Assembly (NCBI GenBank): GCA_947034895.1
Contig: OX344762.1
Span: forward strand, 76,254,981 to 76,318,980
Direction: 5' to 3'
DNA from: Rhytidiadelphus loreus
Taxonomy: Eukaryota > Streptophyta > Bryopsida > Hypnales > Hylocomiaceae
Length of the DNA stretch: 64,000 nt
Made by a program: the position numbers and the translations under genes. The notes below the pieces were generated by a model that searched no databases, was not told where the DNA came from, and saw only the letters and a program-made list of their open reading frames with translations. Shown here in pieces: positions 12,601-24,263 of the stretch (position 1 is its first letter; each line of letters begins with the position of its first letter).

Positions 12601-12742
12601 CTATGACAATACTGACCTGTTTCTGTCCTATTGCCAGTGGGGCGGTTATGGTGGGGTAGGTGGACTTCCATCAGGTTTGGACTCGGGACTTCAAGGAGGC
12701 CATCGCTCTTCTAGGTCTGAACCACGCTATAGACCATATTAG
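9618..12742 (+). CDS. Three-RRM glycine-rich RNA-binding protein (AT4G36960-like)
   Basis: Twelve exons: 9618-9671, 9975-10064, 10245-10310, 10401-10466, 10595-10680, 10779-10824, 10943-10997, 11142-11218, 11474-11914, 12024-12128, 12327-12503 and 12638-12742 (TAG). All introns are GT-AG and phases join, giving 455 residues. RRM1 (about 15-92) has RNP2 LVVLGI and RNP1 RGFGYVTF; RRM2 (about 103-180) has VFVARI and RGIGFVTF; RRM3 (about 294-369) has KIFVGR and RGFGFVTF. A Gly/Tyr/Ser/Pro-rich linker fills 181-293, a low-complexity region of the hnRNP type, and the tail after 370 is Gly/Ser-rich. The order and wording (VLGIPWDIDTEGL, EVKVATPKEEM, AVDRATPK) match from memory the plant AT4G36960 family, whose likely role is nuclear or cytoplasmic mRNA binding; targets are unknown. 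All key aromatic RNP residues are kept and nothing is broken, so this is the one clearly conserved housekeeping-type gene here. Confidence 0.93.
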
Positions 12743-15700
12743 ATGTCGTTAAATTGTTTCATTCGATCCGTCAGTTTTTGCGTAGAGATGAGGTATCAGC
12801 ATAGTGTACGAAAACTGGAAGAAAGGAAAATCGTCTTACCATACTGGTGCATGCGTAGAATAGGTTGGCTGCTTGTATCCGACTGTAGATTCTGTAGACC
12901 CCTTTATACGTGGTCGTTAATTATTTCACTTGTTCTCAAGATATGTAATTTCAAGGTCTGTTTGTGCTCGATCATTAATCCATCCTAAGGTTCTCGAGGT
13001 AGTCCAAATTTCCATTAATGCGAAGATGTGTTATAAAATACAACATAGAAGAAAAAGTTCGTTTGGACTCTTAACCCTGGAGCGCCGCGGGCGCCATTCT
13101 GTGGCGTTCGAATGAGAGTACTGTGAGATGGAAAGAGTTCAAAATTATTTTTTCATCCACATTTTTCTTGTGGACCTTCCATGGTGGTTTGTGAAGAGTA
13201 TTCAGTTGACCATGGTGGTTTGTGAAGAGTATTCAGTTGAGTAGTCTGTCTTCACGTAAATGAGAAGTTAGTTAAAAAAATGGATCATAGACTATGCTAT
13301 TTTAGTGTATTTTGGGAAGTTGTTGCTCCTTATACTCTAAATCTGAAATTTCTCTAGAAAAATTATATTTTTTGAATAAGAGCCCAACTAACAAAATCAA
13401 GGTCATCTCTTCTAGTTTCTACTCCAATTTGAATTTTGAAAAAATTCCTAATACTGAATATTTTATTGCAATTTGAACTTTGAATGTATTTTCAATGTCT
13501 ATTATTTTTTAATTATAGAATGACACGGAAATTGGGTTTACATCATGATGTTTTTCATTGTTATATATACATATGGTGAAATTTTCAGATTTTCTGAAAC
13601 AATTTTCTATTTGATGTGATTTTTCTTCACTTTTTCTTCCCAAATTCTCAAAAAAATCAATTTTCCACAAAAAAATCTAAATTTTTTATGAAGTACAAAA
13701 GATATGTAATTTCATCTCTGAAGAATAAATATAAAAATTTTCATACATATCTAGTTACAAAATGGAAGTGGTCATGGGTTTGTCATTTAGGGGTTAAATG
13801 ATAGTTTTAAACTAGGAGATTTTGAAGTTTCACTTGATAGAATATTAGCAATGAGGAATCTTGGAAATTTTTAGTGTATGAATGCTGGGAAACTAAAGCA
13901 ATAATCTTTGAAAGAATTGAATGTGTTTTCTACGTCTAGGAATGATCCTAAATGACTCCAAGTGAATAAGTTGCTGAACAGGTAACTCAATACCGGTTAT
14001 TAGCAAAGCATGCGGGAGGTGATTCGTCACCTTGCATAATGCCAAGTCTGAGTTTTCTAGTGCAACGTTTGAGATTCATGGACTTGGCAAGCCCTCTAGA
14101 GACTCTTGGAAGGTTATCTGGTCCATAGTTTCATTATATTGAGACTTGCAGTTGGGACCCCTTTTGGTACCGTGTAAAATCATTGGTTTACAAAAATCCA
14201 AAAGCACTCATTGGAAGTCAAATTATTGTACACTTTGTAAAATAATTCATGTAGTTCATTTACAAATTGCTGATTGAGGCATTCAATTTTTTTTTTACAA
14301 TGTGTAGTATAATTGGTATACTATGGTCAGCATAATTATTGCACTATTCCAATCAAGCATACCAAATTTCAGTTTCAAAAAAGCAAAATTTTATTTTGGA
14401 TGAATTTTTTAAGTTAATTTTTATGGTTTTACATAATATTTTATTGAAAACAATTGGTGATGAATTAATTGGGATTGTATAAGAATTAGGTATTAATTAT
14501 GTGAGACAAAAAATTCTAATTTTTTTCTTTATTATGCAATAAAAATTTGAATGTCTTAAATCACAATTTGTAAATGAGCTAGACTTGATTGTATAAGATC
14601 TCCCTTTTTCACACAAAACTTTGAAGATGAGTAGTTGTACTTTTGCCCTACATAGAAAGAATCTCTAGCATTCATTAGTCAAAAAACAGCCATATTGTCC
14701 TTTAAGAGTTAAATTGAGACTCACAATTGGGACTCTCAAGTGTAAAGGTTTTGATGTGGACTTGACATGAATGAAAAGATTCTTAACCCTTAGAAGACTA
14801 GATGTATCACTAAGGTGCATCTCACAATATTCTCTTGTCTCATTTAAGGGAGAATTGAAAAGCTCTTTGAAGCAAAGTATGGATCTTGTTGTTTGCCAAA
14901 ACTTTGTTTAGTCTATGCATGTAAAACTAAACAATAAATAGAGATGTGGTGCTTGGCAAGCTATATTCACTGTAGAAATCAATCCAATAGGTTGAAACAT
15001 TCCAAAAAAATGCAAAAATGCTTTTTGTCAATAATTCTTTCAAAACCAAGCCCTTCATTTGAAAGTAAATTTAATTCACTCAAGCTCTAGTCGACCATTT
15101 GATGTCCAAGCATCTACCAAATGATCAATGTAGCTTCTTAATAGGTTGGGCAATTATTTGCCAAGTAATTAATTAAGTGCAAAAAATGATATATTCAAAT
15201 TGGGCAATTTTAAAAAATAATTCAAATAATTTAGCAAATTTTTATAATTTTTTTAAAGATTGCCTAATTTACATAAGGACTACTGTAATATTTCAATTTA
15301 TATAAATATTACCTAATTTATATAAAGATTTTTATAATTTATAGTTAATAAGGACTATTATATAGTTGAATTTCTATGACATAATTATAGTAGTTCATAT
15401 AATAATTTATAGTATAATTGTCCTTATATAATTTATAAAAATTCAACTATATAAAGATAGCTATGATTTATTAGTAAATCCTTATATAAATTATAATACT
15501 CCTATATAGGAGTATAAATTATTTTATGATTGCTATAATTTCTTTCAAGAAAATTTGAAGACAAATTCATTATTTCTCACCATTAAACAAGTCATTAGCT
15601 TAGACATGGTGTAAAGTATGTTTGTTCAAAATTGCATAAATTCATTGCAACGCTATCTAATTGCATTATATTAGAATATTAGATTCAAATGGAATTCAAA

Positions 15701-16380
15701 ATGCATACTAGCATGTTGAAGTTTTCCAATCATGTAGAGATTCTTGGAATGCACTTGAAATGTGCAATTAGAGAGGGTTCAATTGTACAAATTACTTTTT
15801 TTATTCTCTCAAATGCAAATTACGAGCTTCTAGTATTATTAACAAATTTTAATTTAGAAAAGAAGCCAAATGACTAAACAATTCTACAATGTATATAGAA
15901 GAATAATTGCCCACTTTTTTTTCGAGATCTAGAACATATCAAAAAAATCAATATTGTACCAATTTCAAGGTATCAACCTAGGTAGTTGCATGTTGGATAT
16001 ACAGTAGGTAAATAGGTTTATATAGTGACTCCTAAAAGTAGTGGGCTACCATATTAATTGCTCTCATAAATTGAAAAATTGGAATTATGAATTGAAATTT
16101 GAACATGTTGTACAAAAGAGATTCTACCCTTACATGTAATTTTACTTAGAACAAAACTATATTTAGACCTATTATTATTTGAATGAAATTTTTATGCAAA
16201 AATAGTTTTTTTGTAAGAAGTCAAAATGTCTTATTTCTTTATATAGGAAGAACACGCATCTTGACTAGAATCACATATTACAAGTTTCATGAATTTTAGA
16301 TTAATATGATTGTTTGAAATTTGACCTCAAAATTTTGACTTTTTTATTTTTATTCTATAAATTGCAAAAAAATATGTCTT

Positions 16381-16382
<2 letters not shown>
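12743..16382. other. 3' flank of the RRM gene, then AT-rich intergenic DNA
   Basis: The first few hundred bases hold the RRM 3' UTR; its polyadenylation site was not fixed. A perfect 31-base direct repeat starting ccatggtggtttgtgaag occupies 13179-13209 and 13210-13240. From 13.3 kb the DNA is AT-rich. At 15.30-15.54 kb there are interleaved AT-rich inverted repeats, including TATAGTTGAATTT (about 15361) facing AAATTCAACTATA (about 15440), and a palindrome ACTCCTATATAGGAGT near 15.50 kb. No gene is seen. Confidence 0.5.

Positions 16383-16469
<87 letters not shown>
16383..16469. repeat. (AT)n dinucleotide microsatellite, about 43 units
   Basis: An uninterrupted AT repeat of 87 bases, expected to be unstable and length-polymorphic. 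It lies in non-coding AT-rich DNA. Confidence 0.95.
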
Positions 16470-16474
<5 letters not shown>

Positions 16475-16599
16475 ATTTTATATTTATATTTGATGTTATA
16501 TTTTCAGCAACTTGGATGTTTGAACATTTGGTGTATAGTGAATTAATATACACTTCTGAAAGTGACACATTTTCTATTCTCTCTACATCAATGACTCTA

Positions 16600-17060
16600 A
16601 GAAATTTGCAATCCCAAGTCATTTGATAAATTTGATATTTGAATAAGTCAAATCTTTTTTAATTCCTAAAGGTTTTATGACTATGTTCTCACAAAAACAT
16701 TCCAAAATTTCCATTTTTAATACAAGTACCAAATTTTGAAAGAAAACACATTTTATGACACATGTAATTGTAGGATCTTGTAGTACACTAGTTTGAAAGG
16801 ATGTGGAAAAATTTCAGAAATTTCACCGAGTAGATTGCAAGATATTAGCGTTCAAAGTGACAAAAATCCTTTTTTTGGCCCTATAAAAAACCGGGCAGCT
16901 ACACTTCGCAAGGTTAAATTTGTTTGAAAAAATGTCCAAAATGGTGGTGCTTCTTTGAATTCATTCTTCAAGGCAAGTTGGCTACATGCTTGAAAATTTT
17001 CTACGTGCTTTTCAACTAAAATCTTACTCAAAACTTCATTCCATATAGATTTTTGTCAAC
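16600..17060 (-). repeat. Dispersed repeat family member (inverted relative to 45.4 and 49.6 kb)
   Basis: Blocks such as TTGGCTACATGCTTGAAA, AAATGTCCAAAATGGTGGT and GGATGTGGAAAAATTTCAGAA are found, reverse-complemented and in reversed order, at 45.38-45.80 kb and more loosely at 49.62-50.03 kb and 47.98-48.15 kb. No reading frame is shared, so this is a diverged non-coding repeat. Its ends were not resolved. Confidence 0.6.
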
Positions 17061-17739
17061 ACAAAGCCTTTAGAATTGAAATTCGCAAAAAAAGAGACTC
17101 TATTTTTCTCAATCTAAAGCCAACAAACAACAATTCCTTTAGAGGCTATGTTCATATAGCACTGGCTTTTCATTTGCTTACTTCGAGCTTCCTTGCAAGA
17201 AGCTTCTTGTCAATGCAAAGCCTCCCCTCTTTTGAAAATGAACCAATAAATCTTGTAGGAAGGAGAAGACCACTATTAACAATAAGAAAATCAAAATCTT
17301 CCCTTCTATCAACAAGCAAGAGTTCTTAGAAGCATCTAGAGTTCCAACCTATGTGGAAAAAAAATTTAGAAGCTCAAGACAAGGGATCCTCTAATTTCCT
17401 TCCAATGAATCAATGCTCTTTTTAGTGTAGAAAATCTTGAATGCAAGCTTGTCCATCAATTATTGTAATATAGATTATTCTTGTTATAGTGACACCCAAG
17501 CTTTGTTACTCAAAATTGGTATTTAGAACACCACACTAATATTGCTATTTAGTTTTACCTTTATTGATTGATGTTTGGTCTTGATGAATAGTTTTGCCAA
17601 CTATGTTTGAAGAAATCCTCCGATCCCCTTTGGATGGTATTGGTGTTGAGGCTCTCGATATAAATAATTAATCAAGGGTAAAGACTAAAAAAAATTATAG
17701 CTTTTTTTTTAATCAATTAGTAACACTAAATATCATTAC

Positions 17740-18800
17740 AGCTTCACTCCCTGCAGCGCAGCCAAGTTGTTGCAAAGGGTTTCAGATCCCTTTTGAACGG
17801 CCTTTGTAGAGCAGATTCGCAGCTTCATGACCTAATGGGGGCAACGTGATCGATCTTTTCCTCGAAGTAGGGTCATCAGTTTCAATGCGCAAGCAAAGAA
17901 GACAGGTTGGGTAGCTACTAAAAGGACGCGGCAGACAATCGACTCATCAGTTTCTTCAGTAGTTCGAAATCCTGAACGGATCAAATTTCATCGACTTCCT
18001 TGGGGTATCCACCAATTGAAACCCTAGCCATGGGTTCTCCTTAAAAATGAGAGCAGCCATCGTCAAGTTTGAGAAGAGACAGCTGAATTCGAAGCTTTCA
18101 AATTTTCACAATCCGGTTGTTACGAAGGATTCAGATACCTTCTAAACAGCCTCTGTAGATTTGGGAGCAGATTCGCAGCTCCATGACCTATTGGCAAGGG
18201 TCAGACCTCGCAATTCCTGCTTCACAAGTTTGGAGGTTCATTATCAAAAATTGGACGCAATACTAGTCCCGCTGTCAAGTTTCGGAACGAATTTCTGAAA
18301 CCTCCTTCTGCAAGTCAGATCTGACACCCCTAACGAGATTGAATTCTTCACGCATTCTTTCACAGAGGATCATTTTCCTTTGATGGTGGCCTCCCTCTGC
18401 AATTCTGAGCAGGTTGCAAACCTTCAATTGGGGTTATGTAGAAGAGCAGCGTTATGGTTCAGATGAGGAGCATGGTCAAGCAGATGCTGAAGCATGAAAC
18501 CAGCACAGCCACAAGACATTCAAAGAGGAATGGAGCGTATAATCAGCCTTGCAACGCAGTTAACCTAATATTCAACGCAGCAGCTGCTTCAATGCCATTG
18601 TGAGATCTCAAATGGCAGTAAGGTAGTCTGCTCTTTAAAGCGACCATATTAAGAGCTGGTTGGGTTTTCAGGGAAGCGAAACTCCATGAAACAATTTTCA
18701 GTAAATTTTCATAGGAAGAAAAAAAGGAATTGGCATCTAACCCAAGTCGTTTCATATTGTTTGGACCTTCGAGGAATTAGTTACAAATTTTCGAAGTTGG
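17740..18800. other. GC-richer patch with an internal direct repeat, no resolved gene
   Basis: Composition here is closer to that of the genes than of the surrounding DNA. A segment near 17770-17840 (GGGTTTCAGATCCCTTTTGAA ... GCAGATTCGCAGCTTCATGACC) recurs with changes near 18118-18190. The part at 18.63-18.80 kb resembles 24.26-24.45 kb upstream of kinase A (CATCTAACCCAAGTCGTTTCATATT against AATCTAACACAAGTGGTTTCATATT), so this may be a decayed upstream piece of another kinase unit. The 70-residue minus-strand frame at 18543-18755 is not convincing. Confidence 0.35.
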
Positions 18801-21230
18801 AACGCAGTGGTCACAAAAAGCGACCCACCTCTTGAAATGTACAAAGCTAATACATTGAAGAAAGCAAGATGTACCTCTCTATCATGATCACTTTTAAGGC
18901 ATGGGCACTTTTAGAGCATGCTACCTTATCTCGTTTCTGATGCTCAAAATCATGAAGACAAGATGCGGGATCTCTAAACATTGTTTACACCGGGAGACAT
19001 TGTTAAGTATCGATTTCTTGATGTTGGTTTACGTTGTTGATGTGAACCACTTGCTTTGAAATTGAGCCCCGTGCACAATAGAGTTTAGAAATATGCATTT
19101 GAGGGGAGGGTGTATGATTGAGTGCACCACTTTTTAAGTCATGATTTTGTTTTTAACATGACCTTTGTATTGCAAGCCACATTGTAGATAATTCAATAAA
19201 ACATTGCAACTGTAAATTTGGACATACATCCTCAACTTGAGTGCAAAGACAACTATGTAATTATTTAGAAGGTCTTTTCTTGAAATAAAGAGTTATAGAC
19301 TTTTTAAGTTGCAATATGAATTTAGAAAAATCTATATGACATTGTATAAGAGTTTTTTTGATGAAGAGAACATTCTTGGTATTGTATTAGTGACTCATCA
19401 TGTATTGTAATGTAGATTGAGGTGCCTAGAAAGTATATTGCTTTACTAGATATTGATTTTAAAATGATAATTGTGGACTTTTGAAGGGGTTGAATTGAAT
19501 CATATTTTCAAAAGTCTATAGAAGAGTCAAAACAATGTGTATTCGTCAAAAAAATAAAATTGGATCCTAAATATTACTAGAAATTGTAAATGGACTTCAA
19601 ATCAACATTGAAGATTGGATCAATTTTGAACCGTTGTCATTTTCAAGAATCACCTTTTGTTCATTGAATTCACACTATTTTCTATTTGACATATAATCTA
19701 ACAATCTCTTGTAAATAAACAATCTTCTAATTTTGCATCAAACTATAGTTTCTATTTTCCTTATGATAATTGTGAAAGAAACAAAATTTACTTTGATATT
19801 AAATTATTAACAAAGATGAAGCCATATATTTTTAAAACTTCATAATTTGATTAATTTTGTGACTTATTTTGAATGAACTTGGAAACTATTTTAGGGCAAA
19901 AAATGAAGGTCTTGAACATTTTAGGGCAAAAAATGTTTCATACAATGCCATCGTACTACTATTCCTTCCCCAACAACACTAGCATGTGAACGTGTGAGCG
20001 TGAGCCTAAGAGCGGTGAGTAGGGATTGTGTGAGCCTAAAGCCTAGAAATGTAAAATATGATGTAATTTGTAAATATTTTTGGTTAAAAAGTTAAAAGAC
20101 TGATTTTTTTTCACCAAAATTGCTATGTCTAGAAAAAAAATGACCTATTACCATGGAACCTATGCGCGTGGATTTTATATCTAAAAGCTTGGGAAGTTGG
20201 TGCTATTGCATGTTTTGAAATTTATATTACATTCGAAGAGGTTGTTTGAGGGTGGATTGATAAAGTGAGAATATATATAATTTACAGTGAATTCTAAAGA
20301 TAAGACGAAAACAAATGTAGTGAAAATATCGTAGGATGTAGAGTATCGTGTACATAATAAAATATTCTTTCATTGCAACAAAGAATACATATTGGAATAT
20401 GAAAATAATACTTTCTTACTCAAATTTAGAGATTTTGAAGATAATATATTGATACTACGTATCTACTTCATATTATACTATTATCTACCAACTAACTTGA
20501 ATACTCCCACGTCTTGATGATTCTAGAAGCAACAATTACTTGTTTAACTTCATCCAAGCTGAAGGTAGGAGCGTAGATAAATGTGTCTATCTTATAATCA
20601 AATTTACACAAATAATGAAAGATATAATAAACGTGTTTGTAGTTTATGTACATGTCATGTTTTCCAATAGATAATATATATCTACTATGTTCATTTTATA
20701 TTTTTCATATTCAAGATAAAAAAATTTAAAGCATGGTTAAGAAAATAAAATAAAATAGGTGGACCATTTTCATTCTTTATATAAAGGCCCGTGGTTCAAT
20801 GTTTTGGTACAAAATCATTAGTAGCATACTCATTTGTTGTTTAGTCGGACTATAGTCCTTTCATCTAATTCTACGGTCATAGGTCCCCAATGAATTTATA
20901 ATTTCTAAATAGAAGAAAAAAAATTGGAGGCTCACAGGTTCATAGGCTCATGCTCTTAGGCTCACATACTAGCATCCCCGGTTCCTTCCCAAGTCCCAAC
21001 CACCAATTCGGTATAGTAGCTAAAATGGCACTAAGAAATGCATACGAGGCTAAAACTTCCAAACTTATAGTTGCTATCATAAAAGATCACAATAATATCA
21101 TGTGACTACAAATCTTTCCAAGTTGGACATTTTACAAGAAGTGGCTTCTAATTACAACATGAATGGGAACTTTAGCCTTATCAACCTAAGAAATCAACAA
21201 AACAAGCAATCTTTCATAGAATTGCAAAAT
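18801..21230. other. AT-rich intergenic DNA with a shared upstream-unit fragment
   Basis: Around 19.03-19.10 kb the text GAGCCCCGTGCACAATAGAG ... AGAAATATGCATTT matches 52.46-52.52 kb and more weakly 61.85 and 40.19 kb, linking it to upstream pieces of the kinase units. A possible inverted-end element is listed at 19979-20972. No gene is seen. Confidence 0.4.
19979..20972. mobile_element. Possible non-autonomous element with inverted ends and GTGAGCC subterminal repeats
   Basis: The left end reads CTAGCATGTGAACGTGTGAG, then TGAGCCTAAGAGC. The right end on the minus strand reads CTAGTATGTGAGCCTAAGAG, then CATGAGCC and TGTGAGCC. The interior is about 1 kb of AT-rich non-coding DNA. A clean target duplication was not found; both flanks carry a TTCCTTCCC-like stretch. 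Superfamily not assigned. Confidence 0.35.
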
Positions 21231-21513
21231 TTAACAAGAAGCAAGTGCAAAAACACCTTCAAATTAACCCTACATGATTTTTCTAGATTAGTGGATAAAA
21301 ATATTTTATAAATTTTTCTAAGATCAAAATTAAAATAAACAAATCCTTTTCGCAACCAATAAATGCATGGTAATATCCATATCAATCTACAACACTATAT
21401 ACATATATGCCTAAAAATGATAAACATCAAAAGCTAATACAATCAAAATTGAAAGTAATGTCAAACATAATTCCTAGGAGTCCTCCTCTCCATCTATTAT
21501 GTTTTCTTCTTTG

Positions 21514-22833
21514 TCACCTTTTTGGAACATAAGGTTCAAGCCTCTTCACAATTTCTTCAAATGGTGGCCTCATTAAAGGATCCTTGTGCCAACACCTATT
21601 CACCAAATCCACCATCCAAGGGGGAGTTTGGTTAGGCAGCATGGGCCTCACACCACCAATGATACCGTCATAGTCAGTCGCTCGTCGCTCTTCAAAAGGC
21701 ATACTACCTGACAAGATCTCGTAGCAAGTCATTCCAAAACTATAGACATCTACTTGTTTGGTGAACAATTCCGGCTTTCGGCCAATACTTCGGCTCTTCA
21801 CGGCTTCTAATATTTCAGGTGCCCTCCAAAATGTCGTCCCCACAATCCCAACAGAGCATTCAAAATCTGCTACCATGCATATAAATTCATGTGGCTGCAA
21901 GTGGATTGGATCAATGTTAGGAAAAACCATTTCCTCATCAAATGGCTCAAAGACTAGTACATTGGCCGCTTTGAGGTCCCGGTGTATGATATCTCTTTCA
22001 TGCAAATTTTGCATACCCACGGCAATTTGGTGTATGATGTAAAAAGCTACATCGTCTTGAAATGGTAGGCCTCTGCTATTGAAATGCAACATTCTTTCAT
22101 TGATGAGCTTCCGCAAATCCCCCCAAGCTCTTTGCATAAGGAAAGCAAATCTTCCTGTGGACTTCAACAATCGTACACCACCTATACTATTAAAATTATG
22201 AAAGTCATCTCCAAAGTAGCCTTCGATGCATGTTTCATCATTAGAGAGCATGGCAGTGGGAAAGAATTTGAGAAGGTCTCTCAATGGCGTCCCTTCCTTA
22301 AACACCTTCATAACATATTTATCTTTTTTCTCACCGTCATCCATATCTACCCAATGAGCATGGAAGAGTTGAGCTTGGCCACCCTCTGCAAATGGAGTCG
22401 CACTGCTCAATCCGAACTCCACATTCCAAGGAGTACCATCATCTAGAAGCATCCACTTAGGTAACTGTTGTGTAGTATAGGGTCCCAAATCATTTTCATC
22501 AACAAAGAACCCTCCAGGATATCTCTCTTGTAAACTACGAAACACGCGCACGTTGTCCTCTGCAACCTCCAACTTCCACTCTGGTGTCCCTTCTTCATGA
22601 ATCCATTCGAGTTGGGAGGTAGAACACGAGTCCAAAGTTGGACCCTCCACAACCGTATAATAAGTGCTTGCCAATTCACTCCAATGCACTTTAGATAATT
22701 CAATCTCCGCCTTGACCTTTGCTTGCTCATCATTCACATCCAATGTCTCCATGATAGCCCTCAAGCTCTCAACATGCGTTAGGCGAGACTTTGCAAAGAT
22801 TGGAGCTGCATCTAGGCAAGGCTCATCGCCCAT
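21514..22833 (-). CDS. Protein kinase A of a three-member local family, DFE variant
   Basis: The ATG at 22833 lies in GCCATGG and gives 439 residues; upstream in-frame codons lead into a splice acceptor (TTCCAATAG) and are leader. Residues 1-140 are a conserved N-terminal region I cannot assign. The kinase domain spans about 141-434: a glycine loop FAEGGQAQLFHAH (148-160), ATP-binding Lys176 in YVMKVFKE, HRDLKAAN (284-291; catalytic Asp286, Asn291), metal-binding Asp323 in DFE instead of DFG, WRAPE (336-340), VDVYSFGMTCYEILSG and CWHKDPLMRPPF. Fit is best with plant TKL/Raf-like Ser/Thr kinases. Oddities shared with B and C: about 19 extra residues between catalytic loop and DFE, and only 17 residues from DFE to APE. 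No membrane segment or signal peptide is seen; cytosolic action is inferred. It is intact and probably expressed from the leader at 23.3-24.1 kb. Confidence 0.88.
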   Translation of the reverse strand: MGDEPCLDAAPIFAKSRLTHVESLRAIMETLDVNDEQAKVKAEIELSKVHWSELASTYYTVVEGPTLDSCSTSQLEWIHEEGTPEWKLEVAEDNVRVFRSLQERYPGGFFVDENDLGPYTTQQLPKWMLLDDGTPWNVEFGLSSATPFAEGGQAQLFHAHWVDMDDGEKKDKYVMKVFKEGTPLRDLLKFFPTAMLSNDETCIEGYFGDDFHNFNSIGGVRLLKSTGRFAFLMQRAWGDLRKLINERMLHFNSRGLPFQDDVAFYIIHQIAVGMQNLHERDIIHRDLKAANVLVFEPFDEEMVFPNIDPIHLQPHEFICMVADFECSVGIVGTTFWRAPEILEAVKSRSIGRKPELFTKQVDVYSFGMTCYEILSGSMPFEERRATDYDGIIGGVRPMLPNQTPPWMVDLVNRCWHKDPLMRPPFEEIVKRLEPYVPKR

Positions 22834-23285
22834 GGCTACTTTCTTGAAGATCACACAACTTCCAAGCCCTTGGCAGATGGAAGACCTATTGGAACACAAA
22901 TTGCACAACCATTAGATGCACTTCACAAGAAATCACTTCACCTAATGGAATGTGCATTTTGATGAGGTAGGCTAATGACACCAAATTAGGTCCATATAGG
23001 CAATTGAAGTTGAGCTCAAGAGATTATTCTATGAAGTACAAGAAATGCTAAGAAATAGACATGAAAAAGAATTGCAACATAGTATGAGAAGCAAACCAAA
23101 CCCCAAAGAAACTAACAAACAAAATCAAACGGAGAACACAATTGGTGCTAGGAATCAAAGTACCTTATGCAAGAAAATTGCAAAGAAATAGGGAGAGTGA
23201 CACCGTGACATAGCAAACTCCCATTGCTTGCCTTGTATTGTAACACTCTCAAGTGCGAATTCTAGATAGAATGTTCAAATCTCAC

Positions 23286-23368
23286 CTCCAATTCCACAAG
23301 ATGCCACAAAAAGCAGCCTCCACGCCAACTGACGCTTTGAACGAATCCCAGGAGGTATCGCCGAGCAC
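23286..23368 (-). other. Leader exon cassette A1 of kinase A (non-coding, inferred)
   Basis: It is bounded by an acceptor (TTTTGTTCAG) and a donor (GGAG|GTGAGATT) that are conserved in kinases B and C. Length is 83 bases here but 84 in B and 82 in C, so reading frame is not kept and it is read as 5' UTR. Confidence 0.5.
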
Positions 23369-23662
23369 CTGAACAAAATTGGGATCATGAATGAGCGATA
23401 GCCACCCATGCGTAATTGCGTACAGATAGAAGCAATGAGAAGAATCAAGTTCACTTACAGTACTGGACCATGGCTTCAAACAGAAACTCACGAACAAAAT
23501 GAAATCGAGAACACAACCGATGCTGGGATGCACCCTTTCCAGGATAGTTGCAAGGAAGGAAGGAGAAGCTGATAGAGCAAGCTCCCATCACTTGCATGCA
23601 TAGATGCCACGCTCCCAAGCACAATTAAAAGTCTTTCTACAAACATTCGAAATGAAACTCAC

Positions 23663-23749
23663 CTCAAATTCAACAAGATGCCCCCAAAAGCAGCCTCCAC
23701 GCAATCCGCGTGCAGCTTTCGAACGCACCACGGGAACTAGATTCGTGCA
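23663..23749 (-). other. Leader exon cassette A2 of kinase A
   Basis: It is a diverged copy of cassette A1: both end GCGTGGAGGCTGCTTTT ... GGCATCTTGT ... GAATT.GAG followed by GTGAG. The acceptor side is GTACGCTCAAG. Downstream, both cassettes are followed by CTCTC/CTCCC-AAGTGC-type sequence, so the duplicated block is larger than the exon. Confidence 0.45.
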
Positions 23750-23869
23750 CTTGAGCGTACGAAACTGGGATAGTGAATATATTGATCACTGACTGCAACG
23801 GAATGTCCAGTCCAGATTGTCCCCAAACTTTCGTGAGAAGCATGCAAGACCCCTCGCTCAAGCTGAGCG

Positions 23870-24110
23870 CTCCCAAGACCAAAGGCGCGTGAATCCCAGT
23901 CGAAGCTGCGTGGCCGGCGTACACAGACAGACGAACTTGAAGCTCTGGGTGCAGGCAAAAGGCCAGATGCGCAAGAATGAAGGATACATGACTGTACAGT
24001 TCGTTGGATCATAATTAAGAAAGCTGAAGTTGTAGCAGGCAGAGTTCAACGCTTGAGGGACGCGTTTTCGACCAAGTCAGTGTGGACCTGGCTGACCCTA
24101 AACGCGGCAA
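23870..24110 (-). promoter_or_regulatory. Conserved 5' end/promoter block of kinase A
   Basis: The segment is conserved in all three kinase units: GACCAAGTCAGTGTGGACCT appears at 24.07, 37.10 and 61.02 kb, and CAGACAGACGAACTTGAAGC at 23.93, 36.96 and 60.89 kb. Upstream of it the units diverge quickly, which fits the first leader exon and core promoter. No TATA box was assigned. Confidence 0.35.
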
Positions 24111-24263
24111 CGTAACAGAATTTCCAGCCTGGTTCTGTGGGTACGATTCTTCTCCAGTTGGGCATTCAATCCTTTTAATAGATAGTGTGCGTTTTTGGAA
24201 GATGTGCCGAGCAGAGGTTTCATGCCGTGGGATTCTTCACATCGATGTGCAGTAAGGTGGCTC

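Noticed and set aside
15300..15545. Multiple AT-rich inverted repeats
   Set aside because: Palindromes are expected by chance in such AT-rich DNA; no boundaries or target duplication could be defined.
23282..23533. 83-codon minus-strand frame containing the A1 cassette
   Set aside because: Equivalent frames in B and C diverge after LYA because of indels; only nucleotide similarity is conserved.
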